DNA of 22,062 nucleotides from Cyanobacteria bacterium UBA4641 (GCA_002405805.1 DHMN01000058.1:1-22062), one strand, 5' to 3'; shown: positions 1 through 7,647, numbered from the stretch's first letter. Numbers and translations are program-made. The notes: a model not told the origin generated them from the sequence alone.

Positions 1-87
1 GCACGGAGTGCATGAAAATAGAACAGCTTGAAAAACCTTGCCCCCCTTTTCCACAAGGGGCGAGGGAACATGAGTGTTAATCCTCAT
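1..87. other. Intergenic edge of window, no gene seen
   Basis: No open frame with a credible start is visible here. The stretch holds one GC-rich palindromic repeat (41-67, listed separately) and leads into a terminator-like hairpin. Any gene that the hairpin ends lies left of the window. Confidence 0.5.
41..67. repeat. GC-rich palindromic intergenic repeat, copy 1
   Basis: CCCCTT (43-48) pairs with AAGGGG (55-60) around a 6-base loop and is followed by CGAGGGA. The same core, CCCTT-loop-AAGGG-N-GAGGG, recurs at 21814-21853 and runs off the right edge at 22039-22062. The outer left arm is degenerate in this copy. Its GC content is far above that of its surroundings. It is a REP-like element by appearance; the family is not identified. 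Confidence 0.55.
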
Positions 88-122
88 AAAATAACGCAAA
101 GGATTTGCATTTGCGTTATTTT
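88..122 (+). terminator. Terminator-like hairpin before the PAP2 gene
   Basis: A perfect 13-bp inverted repeat, AAAATAACGCAAA (88-100) against TTTGCGTTATTTT (110-122), encloses a 9-base loop. The right arm ends in TTTT, so on the + strand it can act as a weak intrinsic terminator for a gene left of the window. The stem is AT-rich, so strength is uncertain. It also overlaps the possible TTG starts (105, 111) of the next gene. Confidence 0.5.
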
Positions 123-140
123 CCTATTACCATTCATTCT

Positions 141-1130
141 ATGGAAAACTTTTTAAAACCTCAGCTGGAATACTTGTTGCTATTGCAACACTTTAGAGAA
201 TATTCCCACGGAATTTTTGACTGGTTATTTTACTATATAACTTATTTTGGCGACTTTATCGTTGCGTTTTTAATAATTGCGCTTGCATATTGGGTAATTG
301 ATAAAAAATGCGGGTTCTTAATGGTTTTGAACCTCTCATTTGGATTACTAATCAACCAATTTATCAAATGTAGCGCCTGCATCTATCGTCCTTGGATTTT
401 AGATGACAGAATTAAACCTTTGGCATCTGCAATGAAAACCGCAGGCGGCTACTCTTTTCCAAGCGGTCACACTGCAATCGCAACAAGCACCCTTGGCTCA
501 ATTGCAATTACTCTATGGAAAAACAAAATCATAAGATATTCAATGTTTTTATTGATTTTACTGGTTGCATTTTCAAGAAATTATCTAGGAGTCCACACTC
601 CGCAAGATGTTGTCATATCATTCATTTTAGGGATAATTTTATTATTTTTCGCACCTAAAATTCAAAAGTGGGTCGAAAATGGCAAAAACAGAGATTTAAT
701 TCTCTATTTTGGAGTAATTGCAATATGCGTAATTTTAACAATTTATACAGCTTTAAAGAGTTATCCTGTTAATTTTTTAAATGGAAAAATCCTTGTTGAC
801 CCACAAAGAATGAAAATCGATTCATATCCTAAAACAGCCTTAGCTATTGGTTTTTTCTCAGGTTGGTTGCTAGATAGAAGGGTAATTAAACATGATGAAA
901 AATCTGGAACAATACTCACCAAAATCATCACTTTTTTAATCGGTGCAGCTCTGATATATGCAATGATGAGAGAATCAACTCCATTTATTAGCGCAAATAT
1001 ACCAATAGCACTGGATGTTTTTGCAAGATTTATTACTATAGGATTTTTCATAACAGGACTTTACCCTGCAATGATTAAACTTTATAAAAATTTCATAAAA
1101 AAGTGTAACAGATTAAAAGAAAAAATCTAA
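141..1130 (+). CDS. PAP2-family membrane phosphatase
   Basis: This is an integral membrane lipid phosphatase of the PAP2 (type 2 phosphatidic acid phosphatase) superfamily, whose members dephosphorylate lipid phosphates or pyrophosphates such as undecaprenyl pyrophosphate. All three family motifs are present, numbered from the ATG at 141: K76-x6-R83-P84, PSGH at 107-110, and SRxxxGxHxxxxD with R146, H152 and D156. Hydrophobic segments surround these motifs. About 160 residues with further membrane segments follow the catalytic core, so the protein is longer than minimal PAP2 enzymes. The frame opens upstream at TTG 105 and TTG 111 (AAAGGA at 98-103 is well placed for 111), but both lie inside a hairpin, so I chose ATG 141 although it has no clear ribosome site. 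The natural substrate cannot be told. The 3' end overlaps the convergent gene by 18 bases. Confidence 0.85.
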   Translation: MENFLKPQLEYLLLLQHFREYSHGIFDWLFYYITYFGDFIVAFLIIALAYWVIDKKCGFLMVLNLSFGLLINQFIKCSACIYRPWILDDRIKPLASAMKTAGGYSFPSGHTAIATSTLGSIAITLWKNKIIRYSMFLLILLVAFSRNYLGVHTPQDVVISFILGIILLFFAPKIQKWVENGKNRDLILYFGVIAICVILTIYTALKSYPVNFLNGKILVDPQRMKIDSYPKTALAIGFFSGWLLDRRVIKHDEKSGTILTKIITFLIGAALIYAMMRESTPFISANIPIALDVFARFITIGFFITGLYPAMIKLYKNFIKKCNRLKEKI

Positions 1131-1610
1131 AATTGAATCAATCAAAGATTTTTGCTCATCTCTTACTTTGAACATTACATCACGCATTTGAGTTTGAGGA
1201 TGCTGTTGATTATACTTTGCCTCTTCTTTTTCAAAAATTTTAATCAATTTGTCACACTTAAAATGTTTCAAATTAGATAGTGTTTGTTCTTTACTAGCCA
1301 TTGGCGAAATTACACCATCAATACCCATAATTTTAAATTTTCTGGCAAAAGTACCAGTTATAGAGTAAGATTTACCATCTTTAGAAAAACTATCAAATGA
1401 TGTTGTCAATTCTAAAACTGAGTGTTTCTTTTCAAGATAATTCTCAAAATTTTTAATTTCTTTATTCTTAGTGACAGCAGCAAGAATATCTTTATCCCAA
1501 TATTCTTTGCTGATTATTCTCAAATGCTGAAAACTTGGTTCTGAGTTATTTTTTCTACTATTTTGAACATTATTAAATTTATTATAACCACTTACGCGTT
1601 GAATATTCAT
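1113..1610 (-). CDS. Hypothetical protein, lineage-type N-terminus
   Basis: I do not recognise a family. The protein has about 165 residues, is rich in Lys, Glu, Asn and Phe, and has no membrane segment or signal peptide; it ends in a hydrophobic DFFF tail. It begins MNIQRV, has an Asn-rich stretch, then PSFQHL near residue 25, which resembles the 'Fx(G/A)' leader of other unknown proteins here. The frame extends to ATG 1634, but the best promoter (TATAAT at 1656-1661) would start the RNA near 1649, within a few bases of that ATG and its possible ribosome site. The ATG at 1610, with GGGGG upstream, is therefore preferred. It converges on the PAP2 gene. Confidence 0.6.
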   Translation of the reverse strand: MNIQRVSGYNKFNNVQNSRKNNSEPSFQHLRIISKEYWDKDILAAVTKNKEIKNFENYLEKKHSVLELTTSFDSFSKDGKSYSITGTFARKFKIMGIDGVISPMASKEQTLSNLKHFKCDKLIKIFEKEEAKYNQQHPQTQMRDVMFKVRDEQKSLIDSILDFFF

Positions 1611-1655
1611 ATTAAAATTGACCCCCAAAGTCATGAATTTACTTACTTTCCTTTA

Positions 1656-1684
1656 ATTATAAAACCGCGCAAAATTATTTTTAA
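1656..1684 (-). promoter_or_regulatory. Promoter of the 1113-1610 gene
   Basis: On the - strand, TTAAAA (1679-1684) and a perfect TATAAT (1656-1661) are 17 bases apart. Transcription would start near 1649, leaving a leader of about 40 bases before the ATG at 1610. Confidence 0.55.
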
Positions 1685-1750
1685 CAGAAAGATTGTATTT
1701 TTTACAATTGTTAATAAAATAATACGCTCCACAAGAGCTAATTCTCCATA

Positions 1751-1779
1751 TTGAAATAGAAAAAAGTTTTTGATAAAAT
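1751..1779 (+). promoter_or_regulatory. Promoter of the yebC-tsaB operon
   Basis: TTGAAA (1751-1756) and TAAAAT (1774-1779) are 17 bases apart, and TGA just before the -10 gives an extended -10 box. The position suits a start near 1786 and a leader of about 30 bases ahead of yebC. Confidence 0.65.
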
Positions 1780-1815
1780 CAGAACATAGGGATTACAGAA
1801 AATAAAGAGGTAAAA

Positions 1816-2565
1816 ATGTCAGGACACTCAAAATGGGCAAATATTAAGAATAAAAAAGCCAAAACAGATTCACAAAAAGCCGTAGTATTTCAAAAATACT
1901 CAAGAGAATTAATCGTAGCAGCAAGACTTGGCGGAGCAGACCCTGCAGGTAATTTCCGTTTGAGAACAGCTATTGAAAAAGCAAAAGCTGCAGGTCTTCC
2001 TAACGATAATATTAAAAGAGCAATTGAAAAAGGTGCAGGTGCAGGCGCATCTGAAAACTATGAAGAATTGACTTATGAAGGATACGCAGCAGGCGGTGTT
2101 GCAGTTGTATTAGAAGCAATGACAGACAACCGCAACAGAACAGCAGGAGACGTTAGAAGTATCTTCACAAAATTCAACGGTAACCTTGGTGAAACAAACT
2201 GCGTTAGTTGGATGTTTGATAAAAAAGGCAGTATTGAATTTGATTCAGATGTTGATTTTGACAAACTTTTTGAGGCTGCAATTAACTTAGACGCTGAAGA
2301 TGTTATTGAAGATGATGATTGCTACAGAGTTATCACATCTGTTGAAAACTTCCAATCAGTTGTTGAAGGTTTGGAAGCTGAAGGATTCAAAAGCACAAGT
2401 GCTGAATTAACAAGAATTCCTCAAAACAACATTGAAGTTACTGATTTAAAAACAGCTACATCAGTAATGCGACTAATCGAAAGATTGGAAGAACTTGATG
2501 ATGTTCAAAATGTATATGCTAACTGCGAAATCCCTGATGAAATCGCAGAACAAGTAGAGGTTTAG
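1816..2565 (+). CDS. yebC: YebC/PmpR-family protein
   Basis: A full-length (249 aa) member of the YebC/PmpR/TACO1 family. The N-terminus MSGHSKWANIKNKK, followed by the Gly/Ala-rich helix with NDNIKRAIEKG and the YEGYAAGGVAVVLEAMTDN segment, is diagnostic. Family members were long annotated as transcriptional regulators; more recent work links them to translation of difficult (proline-rich) stretches, so a translation role fits its neighbours tsaE and tsaB. AGAGG lies 7 bases before the ATG. It is the first gene of the operon, and the diguanylate cyclase gene begins 2 bases after its stop. Confidence 0.95.
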   Translation: MSGHSKWANIKNKKAKTDSQKAVVFQKYSRELIVAARLGGADPAGNFRLRTAIEKAKAAGLPNDNIKRAIEKGAGAGASENYEELTYEGYAAGGVAVVLEAMTDNRNRTAGDVRSIFTKFNGNLGETNCVSWMFDKKGSIEFDSDVDFDKLFEAAINLDAEDVIEDDDCYRVITSVENFQSVVEGLEAEGFKSTSAELTRIPQNNIEVTDLKTATSVMRLIERLEELDDVQNVYANCEIPDEIAEQVEV

Positions 2566-2567
2566 AT

Positions 2568-3815
2568 TTGCTTGAAAAAATAGAAAAACTTTCAAAAGTT
2601 CTTAACGAAAGCTACAGTGAAAAATCACTGCTGAGTTCGCTAGGGACTTTTTTTTCCGAAAACTTCGGAGTAAAAGAGTTTTCTATTGAAATAAACAATG
2701 CAAATCAAAACGCGCAAAACATAGAAACTTCAATGCTTAAATATCCGATTTTTAAGCATAAAAAAAGTATCGGATGCCTATATTTTTCAAATGAAAGCGA
2801 ACATTTGAAAACATTTTTAAAATACACTGCGCCATTTATTTCATTAAAAGTGCAAAATATCATTCTCAACGAAAAAATGCAGAAAAATATAAGTTTTCAC
2901 GACACAATGAAAAATATAGCAAAAATCATTGAAACCCAATACGAATTAAACTACGTAATTCCAATTGTCGGCGAAATGATAGACAAGTTTTTTGAAGATT
3001 ACTTGTTATATATATTTTTAAGAGACGAGGTTTCAGGTACAATTTCACTTGCTTGGCCTGCTGCATGCAGAGACCCTAAGATTTTAAAAATTATCGAAAA
3101 TTTCACCGAAAAGACTCTAACTGACGACCAAAAAACTATCGTTTTACCTCTGAAAAGTGAAGGGAAAGATGTCGGAATCTTAGCAGCAAAAAGTACAAAT
3201 GAGCAAATAACAGAAAAAGATGCGGATTATTTAGCTCAATTGGCATCTCAAATTGCTACTACAATAAATAGAGCAAATGTTTATGCTGAAATCCTAAAAC
3301 ACGCAACACTAGATGCTTTGACAGGTTTTTATAACAGGAGACAACTTGAAGAACGTATAAAACAAGAAGTTTCAAATGCAAAACGTCAAAATGCGCCACT
3401 ATGCGGCATTATGACAGACATCGACTTTTTCAAAAGTGTCAACGACACATACGGACACGCGGTTGGAGATTTGGTATTAAAAACAATTGCCAAAGTTATC
3501 CGCGGACAATTGAGGGAATACGATATCGCAGGCAGATATGGCGGAGAAGAGTTTTCAATACTTTTACCGTTTACAAAAATTGAAGAAGCAAAAATGGTTG
3601 CAGAACGCCTGAGAAAGACCATTGAAAGCAGAGTTATCGACATTTCAAAAGTAAATCCTGACAGTGAGAAAAAGGAAATTTCAGTTACTTTAAGTCTTGG
3701 AATTTATGAAATGAAATCAGATGATAATGACGAAGATTTATTAAAAAAAGCGGATAAAGCTTTATATGAGGCAAAAAATACTGGAAGAAATAAGGTTGTA
3801 GTTCATTATGATTGA
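2568..3815 (+). CDS. GAF-GGDEF diguanylate cyclase
   Basis: A predicted cytosolic diguanylate cyclase that makes cyclic di-GMP from two GTP. The GGDEF domain fills residues ~245-415. It opens with DALTGFYNRR, has the active-site GGEEF at 325-329, and has an intact inhibitory I-site RxxD (REYD, 316-319) five residues before it, so both activity and product inhibition are expected. The first ~240 residues look like two GAF-type sensor domains: one ends near residue 105, the other carries LPLKSEGKDVGILAA. No membrane segment is seen, so the signal is probably intracellular. The start is TTG at 2568, with AGAGG 10 bases upstream inside the end of yebC. The stop overlaps tsaE by 8 bases, indicating co-translation. 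Confidence 0.9.
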   Translation: MLEKIEKLSKVLNESYSEKSLLSSLGTFFSENFGVKEFSIEINNANQNAQNIETSMLKYPIFKHKKSIGCLYFSNESEHLKTFLKYTAPFISLKVQNIILNEKMQKNISFHDTMKNIAKIIETQYELNYVIPIVGEMIDKFFEDYLLYIFLRDEVSGTISLAWPAACRDPKILKIIENFTEKTLTDDQKTIVLPLKSEGKDVGILAAKSTNEQITEKDADYLAQLASQIATTINRANVYAEILKHATLDALTGFYNRRQLEERIKQEVSNAKRQNAPLCGIMTDIDFFKSVNDTYGHAVGDLVLKTIAKVIRGQLREYDIAGRYGGEEFSILLPFTKIEEAKMVAERLRKTIESRVIDISKVNPDSEKKEISVTLSLGIYEMKSDDNDEDLLKKADKALYEAKNTGRNKVVVHYD

Positions 3816-4269
3816 AATAATTTGTAAAAATTTGGATGATACAAAAGCACTTGCTCAAAAATTTGCAAAACTGGTTGAAACTAACGGATGTTTTGTCAAC
3901 TTGTATGGCGAAATCGGAGCTGGAAAAACCGCATTTGTAAAAGAAGTGGCAAAAGCTATCGGAATTGAAGAAAAAGTAACAAGCCCAACTTTTGTAATTC
4001 TTAACGAATACCATGGTGGGAAACTTCCAATGTATCATTTTGACCTATATAGACTTGAAAACGAGGGGGTCAAAACTATTACGGATGAACTTCGCGAATA
4101 CTCAGAAGGCAGACAGTTGACATTTGTTGAATGGGCGGAGTTTTCTCAAAACGAATTTCCGTTTGACCACATAAAAATTAACGTAACCTACGAAGATAAC
4201 GACTACAGAAAATATTCTTTTGAAGGTTTTGGAAAAATTTGTACAGAAATTGTAAAAGGACTAAAATAA
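3808..4269 (+). CDS. tsaE: tRNA threonylcarbamoyladenosine ATPase TsaE
   Basis: TsaE is the ATPase that works with TsaB and TsaD in making N6-threonylcarbamoyladenosine at position 37 of ANN-decoding tRNAs. The 153-aa length is typical. Walker A is GEIGAGKT (34-41), followed by the family signatures SPTFVILNEY, HFDLYRLE and FVEWAE. The ATG at 3808 lies inside the end of the cyclase gene, and the stop abuts the GTG start of tsaB, so the three are likely translated together. Confidence 0.95.
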   Translation: MIEIICKNLDDTKALAQKFAKLVETNGCFVNLYGEIGAGKTAFVKEVAKAIGIEEKVTSPTFVILNEYHGGKLPMYHFDLYRLENEGVKTITDELREYSEGRQLTFVEWAEFSQNEFPFDHIKINVTYEDNDYRKYSFEGFGKICTEIVKGLK

Positions 4270-4887
4270 GTGAAAATATTAGCATTTGATACATGTTTAG
4301 ATAAAATGTATGTGACATTAGCACAAGATGATAAAATTTTGAAATCAAAAATCGTAACAAACCAAGATAACAAGTACCATTCAGCGTTTTTGATTTCAAC
4401 AATCAGAGATATATTGCACGCAAATAATCTTGAGCCAAAAGATTTAGATGCAATCGGCACAAACGTAGGCCCTGGGAGTTTTACAGGTATAAGAGCATGC
4501 ACAACAGTTGCAAGAATGATGGCACAACAACTTAATATCAAGGCTTGTGGTATTTCATCTTTAGAAATTCTTGAAAAAATCAATCCAACCTCAAAGCCGA
4601 CAATGGTAGCACTTGATGCAAGAAAAAACAGTGCATACCTTCTTTATGATGGTAAAATCCACGGAGCAGTTCAACTTGAAGAAATTAAAAAGTTGTTGGC
4701 TGAAAAAGATTATTATTTAATCACTGATGATAAATTGCAAAAAGAGCTTGGCGGAATATCTTATCAACAAGGAGAATATCAACTGGGCGAAATTCTTGCA
4801 AACCTTGCGTTTGCAAAATTAAAAGCGCAAGAGTGCAAATGGCAAGAACTTAAACCTTTATATATTCAACCACCTCCAATGGGATAA
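4270..4887 (+). CDS. tsaB: tRNA threonylcarbamoyladenosine dimerization protein TsaB
   Basis: TsaB is the non-catalytic ASKHA-fold partner that dimerises with TsaD and is required for t6A37 tRNA modification. The N-terminal ILAFDTCLDKMYVTLAQ strand and the diagnostic GPGSFTGIRA (67-76) are clear. At 205 aa it is slightly short, with a compact C-terminal half as often seen in the family. The start is GTG directly after the tsaE stop. It is the last recognisable gene of the translation cluster; tsaD is not in the window. Confidence 0.93.
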   Translation: MKILAFDTCLDKMYVTLAQDDKILKSKIVTNQDNKYHSAFLISTIRDILHANNLEPKDLDAIGTNVGPGSFTGIRACTTVARMMAQQLNIKACGISSLEILEKINPTSKPTMVALDARKNSAYLLYDGKIHGAVQLEEIKKLLAEKDYYLITDDKLQKELGGISYQQGEYQLGEILANLAFAKLKAQECKWQELKPLYIQPPPMG

Positions 4888-4925
4888 AACTAGCAAAAAA
4901 TATTTTTACGTGTTTTATTAGAGAC

Positions 4926-6299
4926 ATGGAAATTTCTAAAATATCAAACTACTACCTACCAAAAGCTTATGCAGCCAAAACGATAACAAATCCTAACCAA
5001 CCACGCATAAGTCTTAAATCTATGCCACAACAAGATACATTTGTGAAATCTACAAATGTAAACTTTACAGGCAATGTTGCAAAAGTCGAAAAGAGATTTG
5101 AAGAAGTATTCAATCACAATTTCTTTTTAAAACTTTTACGCGAAGAAGTGCCTGATGCTTACACCGGACGAGGTTTAGTTTCAATAAAAGATATTATCTC
5201 TATTAAATATAACGGAGATATGTACAAACGCGGACCAGTTGCAATTGGGGTTTTGAAACAATATCGAAGTTGTATGTTCCCAATAGAAAAGAACATTTTG
5301 ACGATTCTAGAAAATCAATCAAAGAAACACCCAAATCTAAAATTACAAGATTTGTTAAAACGCTTATATCCAAAGGCTGAAAAAACACTTATAAAACAAC
5401 AATCAAGTATTTTAAATAAAATAAATTTGATGATTAGAGAACTGCCTCAAGAAGAATTTGAAGCCGCAAGAAAAGTTATCCAAGAATCTTTTGACAAAAT
5501 TTTTGCACAAAATCCACCACCTGAAAAGAGATTTTCGCGAAAAACATTCATCAATAAACTTGGGAATGTTGAGATAAAAGACAAACGCAGAAAAGCAAAA
5601 ATAATGGCTGAAGCTGATAAATTACCACAATCAGCAAATTCTGTTGAGGCATTTATTGTTAAGTATTCTCAACCATACAAAATTCGCTACGATTACAAAA
5701 ATAAAGAGTACGTAAAAATAACAAGGGATTCAGAAGAAGTCGGACTTCGTTTGCTTGAACCTTCTGTCGGAACAGATGAACACATTCACCCACAATGTGC
5801 TTATCGTAAAGAAAAATTGGCAAGAGAAAACGGAGATAAAACAGCACAAGATTTAAGCTCATTTAGAGTAACAATTTTGACAAGTAAAAAGATTAACGAA
5901 ATAAAAACGGATACTCCGCTTGATGATTTTATAGTGCAACAAAAAGCTAATGATATCGATATTCCTGAAAATATTCAAAAGCACATAAAACGACTAATCG
6001 AAATCGACAACAAATGGTTCAAGTGCGGTAAATATCAAGATGCAAGTCTGCTAGCTGATTACATCAAAGTTTTGAAAGACGAATTTGATTTAAGGTCAAA
6101 CATTGTCAAGGTCGAGCTTGGAGATTTTGAAGAAAAAATTCCGCAAATAAAAGCAAAAGCCACACAACAAAAAGAAAAATTAGATGCAAGAAGAGCTAAA
6201 CGTGCAGCCAGAGAAACTGCGGATTTTATCAACGGCGTACAAGATATTCAACTTGAAAACCGCAAGACTCAAAAGCACTCCGCAAGATTTAATCACTAA
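4926..6299 (+). CDS. Hypothetical protein with FTGN leader and EHIHP motif
   Basis: A 457-aa protein that I cannot assign. The first ~45 residues look unstructured (Asn, Lys, Gln, Pro rich) and end in VNFTGN (45-50), the same kind of leader as in other unknown proteins of this lineage. The body is charged and mostly helical by eye, with no membrane segment. Residues 279-290 read PSVGTDEHIHPQ, and ~309-338 contain SSFRVTILTSKKIN then TPLDDF. The spacing recalls the His and Asn strands of an HNH nuclease, but the zinc cysteines are missing, so this is a weak hint. The last 50 residues are strongly basic/acidic and probably coiled coil. The ATG at 4926 has only a weak upstream GAG; the gene may be read through from tsaB, 38 bases upstream. 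Confidence 0.75.
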   Translation: MEISKISNYYLPKAYAAKTITNPNQPRISLKSMPQQDTFVKSTNVNFTGNVAKVEKRFEEVFNHNFFLKLLREEVPDAYTGRGLVSIKDIISIKYNGDMYKRGPVAIGVLKQYRSCMFPIEKNILTILENQSKKHPNLKLQDLLKRLYPKAEKTLIKQQSSILNKINLMIRELPQEEFEAARKVIQESFDKIFAQNPPPEKRFSRKTFINKLGNVEIKDKRRKAKIMAEADKLPQSANSVEAFIVKYSQPYKIRYDYKNKEYVKITRDSEEVGLRLLEPSVGTDEHIHPQCAYRKEKLARENGDKTAQDLSSFRVTILTSKKINEIKTDTPLDDFIVQQKANDIDIPENIQKHIKRLIEIDNKWFKCGKYQDASLLADYIKVLKDEFDLRSNIVKVELGDFEEKIPQIKAKATQQKEKLDARRAKRAARETADFINGVQDIQLENRKTQKHSARFNH

Positions 6300-6313
6300 T
6301 TTGAAAAACCTAC

Positions 6314-6341
6314 TTGCAAAAATCGGAAAATAGTGTACAAT
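6314..6341 (+). promoter_or_regulatory. Promoter of the zinc-ribbon gene
   Basis: TTGCAA (6314-6319) and TACAAT (6336-6341) are 16 bases apart, about 57 bases before the start codon. With the terminator at 6696-6725 this makes the zinc-ribbon gene a one-gene unit. Confidence 0.6.
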
Positions 6342-6397
6342 AAAGTGATAAACAGATTGGTTTACCAAAACCAAAGTACACAACCGGGAGAAAAAAA

Positions 6398-6670
6398 ATG
6401 TACGAAGACGAAAAATTAGTATGTGAAGATTGTGGCAAAGAATTTATCTTCACTGCAGGCGAACAAGAATTCTACGCTGAAAAGGGACTTGTAAACAAAC
6501 CCAAAAGATGCCCTGAATGTAGAACAGCACGCAGAAAAAACAACAGAAAGAAAAGAAGAATGTATGATGCTGTATGCTCAAAATGCGGTGCTCAAACTCA
6601 GGTTCCTTTCAAACCGGTTCCCGGTAGAGAGGTATTCTGCAAAGAATGTTTCCAAAAACCTGAAGAATAA
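6398..6670 (+). CDS. Double zinc-ribbon protein
   Basis: A 90-aa soluble protein with two four-cysteine zinc sites: C9/C12 with C38/C41 (CEDCGKEF then RCPECR), and C60/C63 with C81/C84 (CSKCG then CKECF). A strongly basic linker (RRKNNRKKRR, 45-54) lies between them. This matches the 'probable zinc-ribbon plus CxxC zinc-binding' small proteins found in many anaerobes. Basic residues next to zinc ribbons suggest nucleic acid binding, but the function is not established. GGGAG lies 9 bases before the ATG. It has its own promoter and a strong terminator. Confidence 0.88.
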   Translation: MYEDEKLVCEDCGKEFIFTAGEQEFYAEKGLVNKPKRCPECRTARRKNNRKKRRMYDAVCSKCGAQTQVPFKPVPGREVFCKECFQKPEE

Positions 6671-6695
6671 TCAGTTATTCATATACAAAATTCAC

Positions 6696-6725
6696 AAGGG
6701 AAGAGCCAACACTCTTCCCTTTTTT
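6696..6725 (+). terminator. Intrinsic terminator after the zinc-ribbon gene
   Basis: AAGGGAAGAG (6696-6705) pairs perfectly with CTCTTCCCTT (6712-6721) around a 6-base loop, followed by a run of T to 6725. This is a strong Rho-independent terminator 26 bases after the stop codon. Confidence 0.9.
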
Positions 6726-6729
6726 ACTA

Positions 6730-7038
6730 TCATATAGTAATACAATTATTCAAATATTCAATCGTAGAGACTTTTTCATCATAAAGATATTTGATAAAGT
6801 TCAAATACGAACACTCACGCGATGAGATTACAAGATTTATTTCAAAACCTTCCGTACAAAATGGCTCGTAATCATAGACAACATAACTGTTATACTTACT
6901 TTTCCACTCTTTTCGTTCTATACGGCTATAGTTTTCTTCAATAATATCTTCTAACCATGGTAACAAATTCTGGTCAATATTTTTCATTTCCAAACGATTG
7001 TATCTGTTGCAATCATTACAACTATTTCCAATAAACAT
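6730..7038 (-). CDS. Small hypothetical protein with N-terminal CxxC
   Basis: A 102-aa unknown protein. It starts MFIGNSCNDCNRYNRLEM, so a CNDC pair lies at residues 7-10, and further Cys residues occur near the middle and at the C-terminal end. It is acidic and aromatic-rich, with no membrane segment. The frame can begin at GTG 7047, but GGAG (7047-7050) sits 8 bases before the ATG at 7038, making that the likely start. The stop lies 5 bases after the T-run of the opposing zinc-ribbon gene's terminator. I recognise no family. The good ribosome site and complete frame are the main evidence that it is real. Confidence 0.6.
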   Translation of the reverse strand: MFIGNSCNDCNRYNRLEMKNIDQNLLPWLEDIIEENYSRIERKEWKSKYNSYVVYDYEPFCTEGFEINLVISSRECSYLNFIKYLYDEKVSTIEYLNNCITI

Positions 7039-7180
7039 AATATTCACTCCACTAAGTCTTTATACATGAATTTTACAAACCGAATGAAAGAAAATAATCC
7101 CCAGAATGTACAAAAAATTATTATCGGATTTACCAATCTTAAAAAGTTCATGTTTACATATCTTTACAAAGCCTTAGAAA

Positions 7181-7215
7181 TTTAGCAATTAAATTTTAAG
7201 TATATACTTTATATA
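7181..7215 (+). promoter_or_regulatory. Shared two-part promoter element, site 1
   Basis: TTTAGCAATT (7181-7190), 13 unconserved bases, then ATACTTTATATA (7204-7215). The same arrangement with the same 13-base gap occurs at 10659-10693 and 18581-18616. The T/AATACT part resembles a -10 box (TATACT, 7203-7208). It lies 27 bases before the start codon of the Met/Gly-rich protein gene. Confidence 0.6.
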
Positions 7216-7242
7216 TATAAGAGTACAAAAAAGAGGATTATC

Positions 7243-7647
7243 ATGGGTTTTGCTGATAATATGAGAACGTTGAGTAACATCAATGCGACATTGGCATCGC
7301 TTGTTACATACGGTCAACAAAGACAGAGCGGAGTACCTGCACAAACAGCTACAATGAATTTGTTTGGCAATATGGCAAACGGCTACATCAGAAATGATAT
7401 TGCCTATAATATGCAAAAAATGGGCAACCCTGTCGGAAATACCATAAACCTATACGCAGGTTACGGAAATCCAACGTCAAACTATATCGGCACAACAGCT
7501 TTATTTACAGCTAACATTAACCCTTGGATGATGTTCAATTGTTACAGTTATATGCCACCAATGCCAATGATGGGAGGCTTTTACTCCAACATGGGTATGG
7601 GATTTGGTATGATGCCAGGGATGTACAGCCACGGATTTTTATGCTAA
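7243..7647 (+). CDS. Met/Gly-rich small hypothetical protein
   Basis: A 134-aa protein without a recognised family. The first ~60 residues are polar, with LSNINATLASLVTYGQQRQ. The middle is Asn/Gly/Tyr-rich, and the last 35 residues are dominated by Met, Gly, Pro and Tyr (PPMPMMGGFY, then MGMGFGMMPGMY). It ends in a free Cys. It has no typical signal peptide or membrane segment. The tail suggests a low-complexity, perhaps self-associating or metal-binding region, but this is only composition. AAGAGG lies 6 bases before the ATG. Its promoter belongs to the shared two-part class. The 3' end overlaps the convergent O-antigen ligase gene by 9 bases. Confidence 0.72.
   Translation: MGFADNMRTLSNINATLASLVTYGQQRQSGVPAQTATMNLFGNMANGYIRNDIAYNMQKMGNPVGNTINLYAGYGNPTSNYIGTTALFTANINPWMMFNCYSYMPPMPMMGGFYSNMGMGFGMMPGMYSHGFLC

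Noticed and set aside
105..140. Longer N-terminus for the PAP2 gene from TTG 105 or 111
   Set aside because: It would start inside a perfect hairpin that looks like an upstream terminator; it cannot be excluded, since AAAGGA is well placed for TTG 111.
1563..1754. 63-codon + strand frame before yebC
   Set aside because: Its sequence is low-complexity, it overlaps the promoter regions of two genes, and it has no ribosome site.
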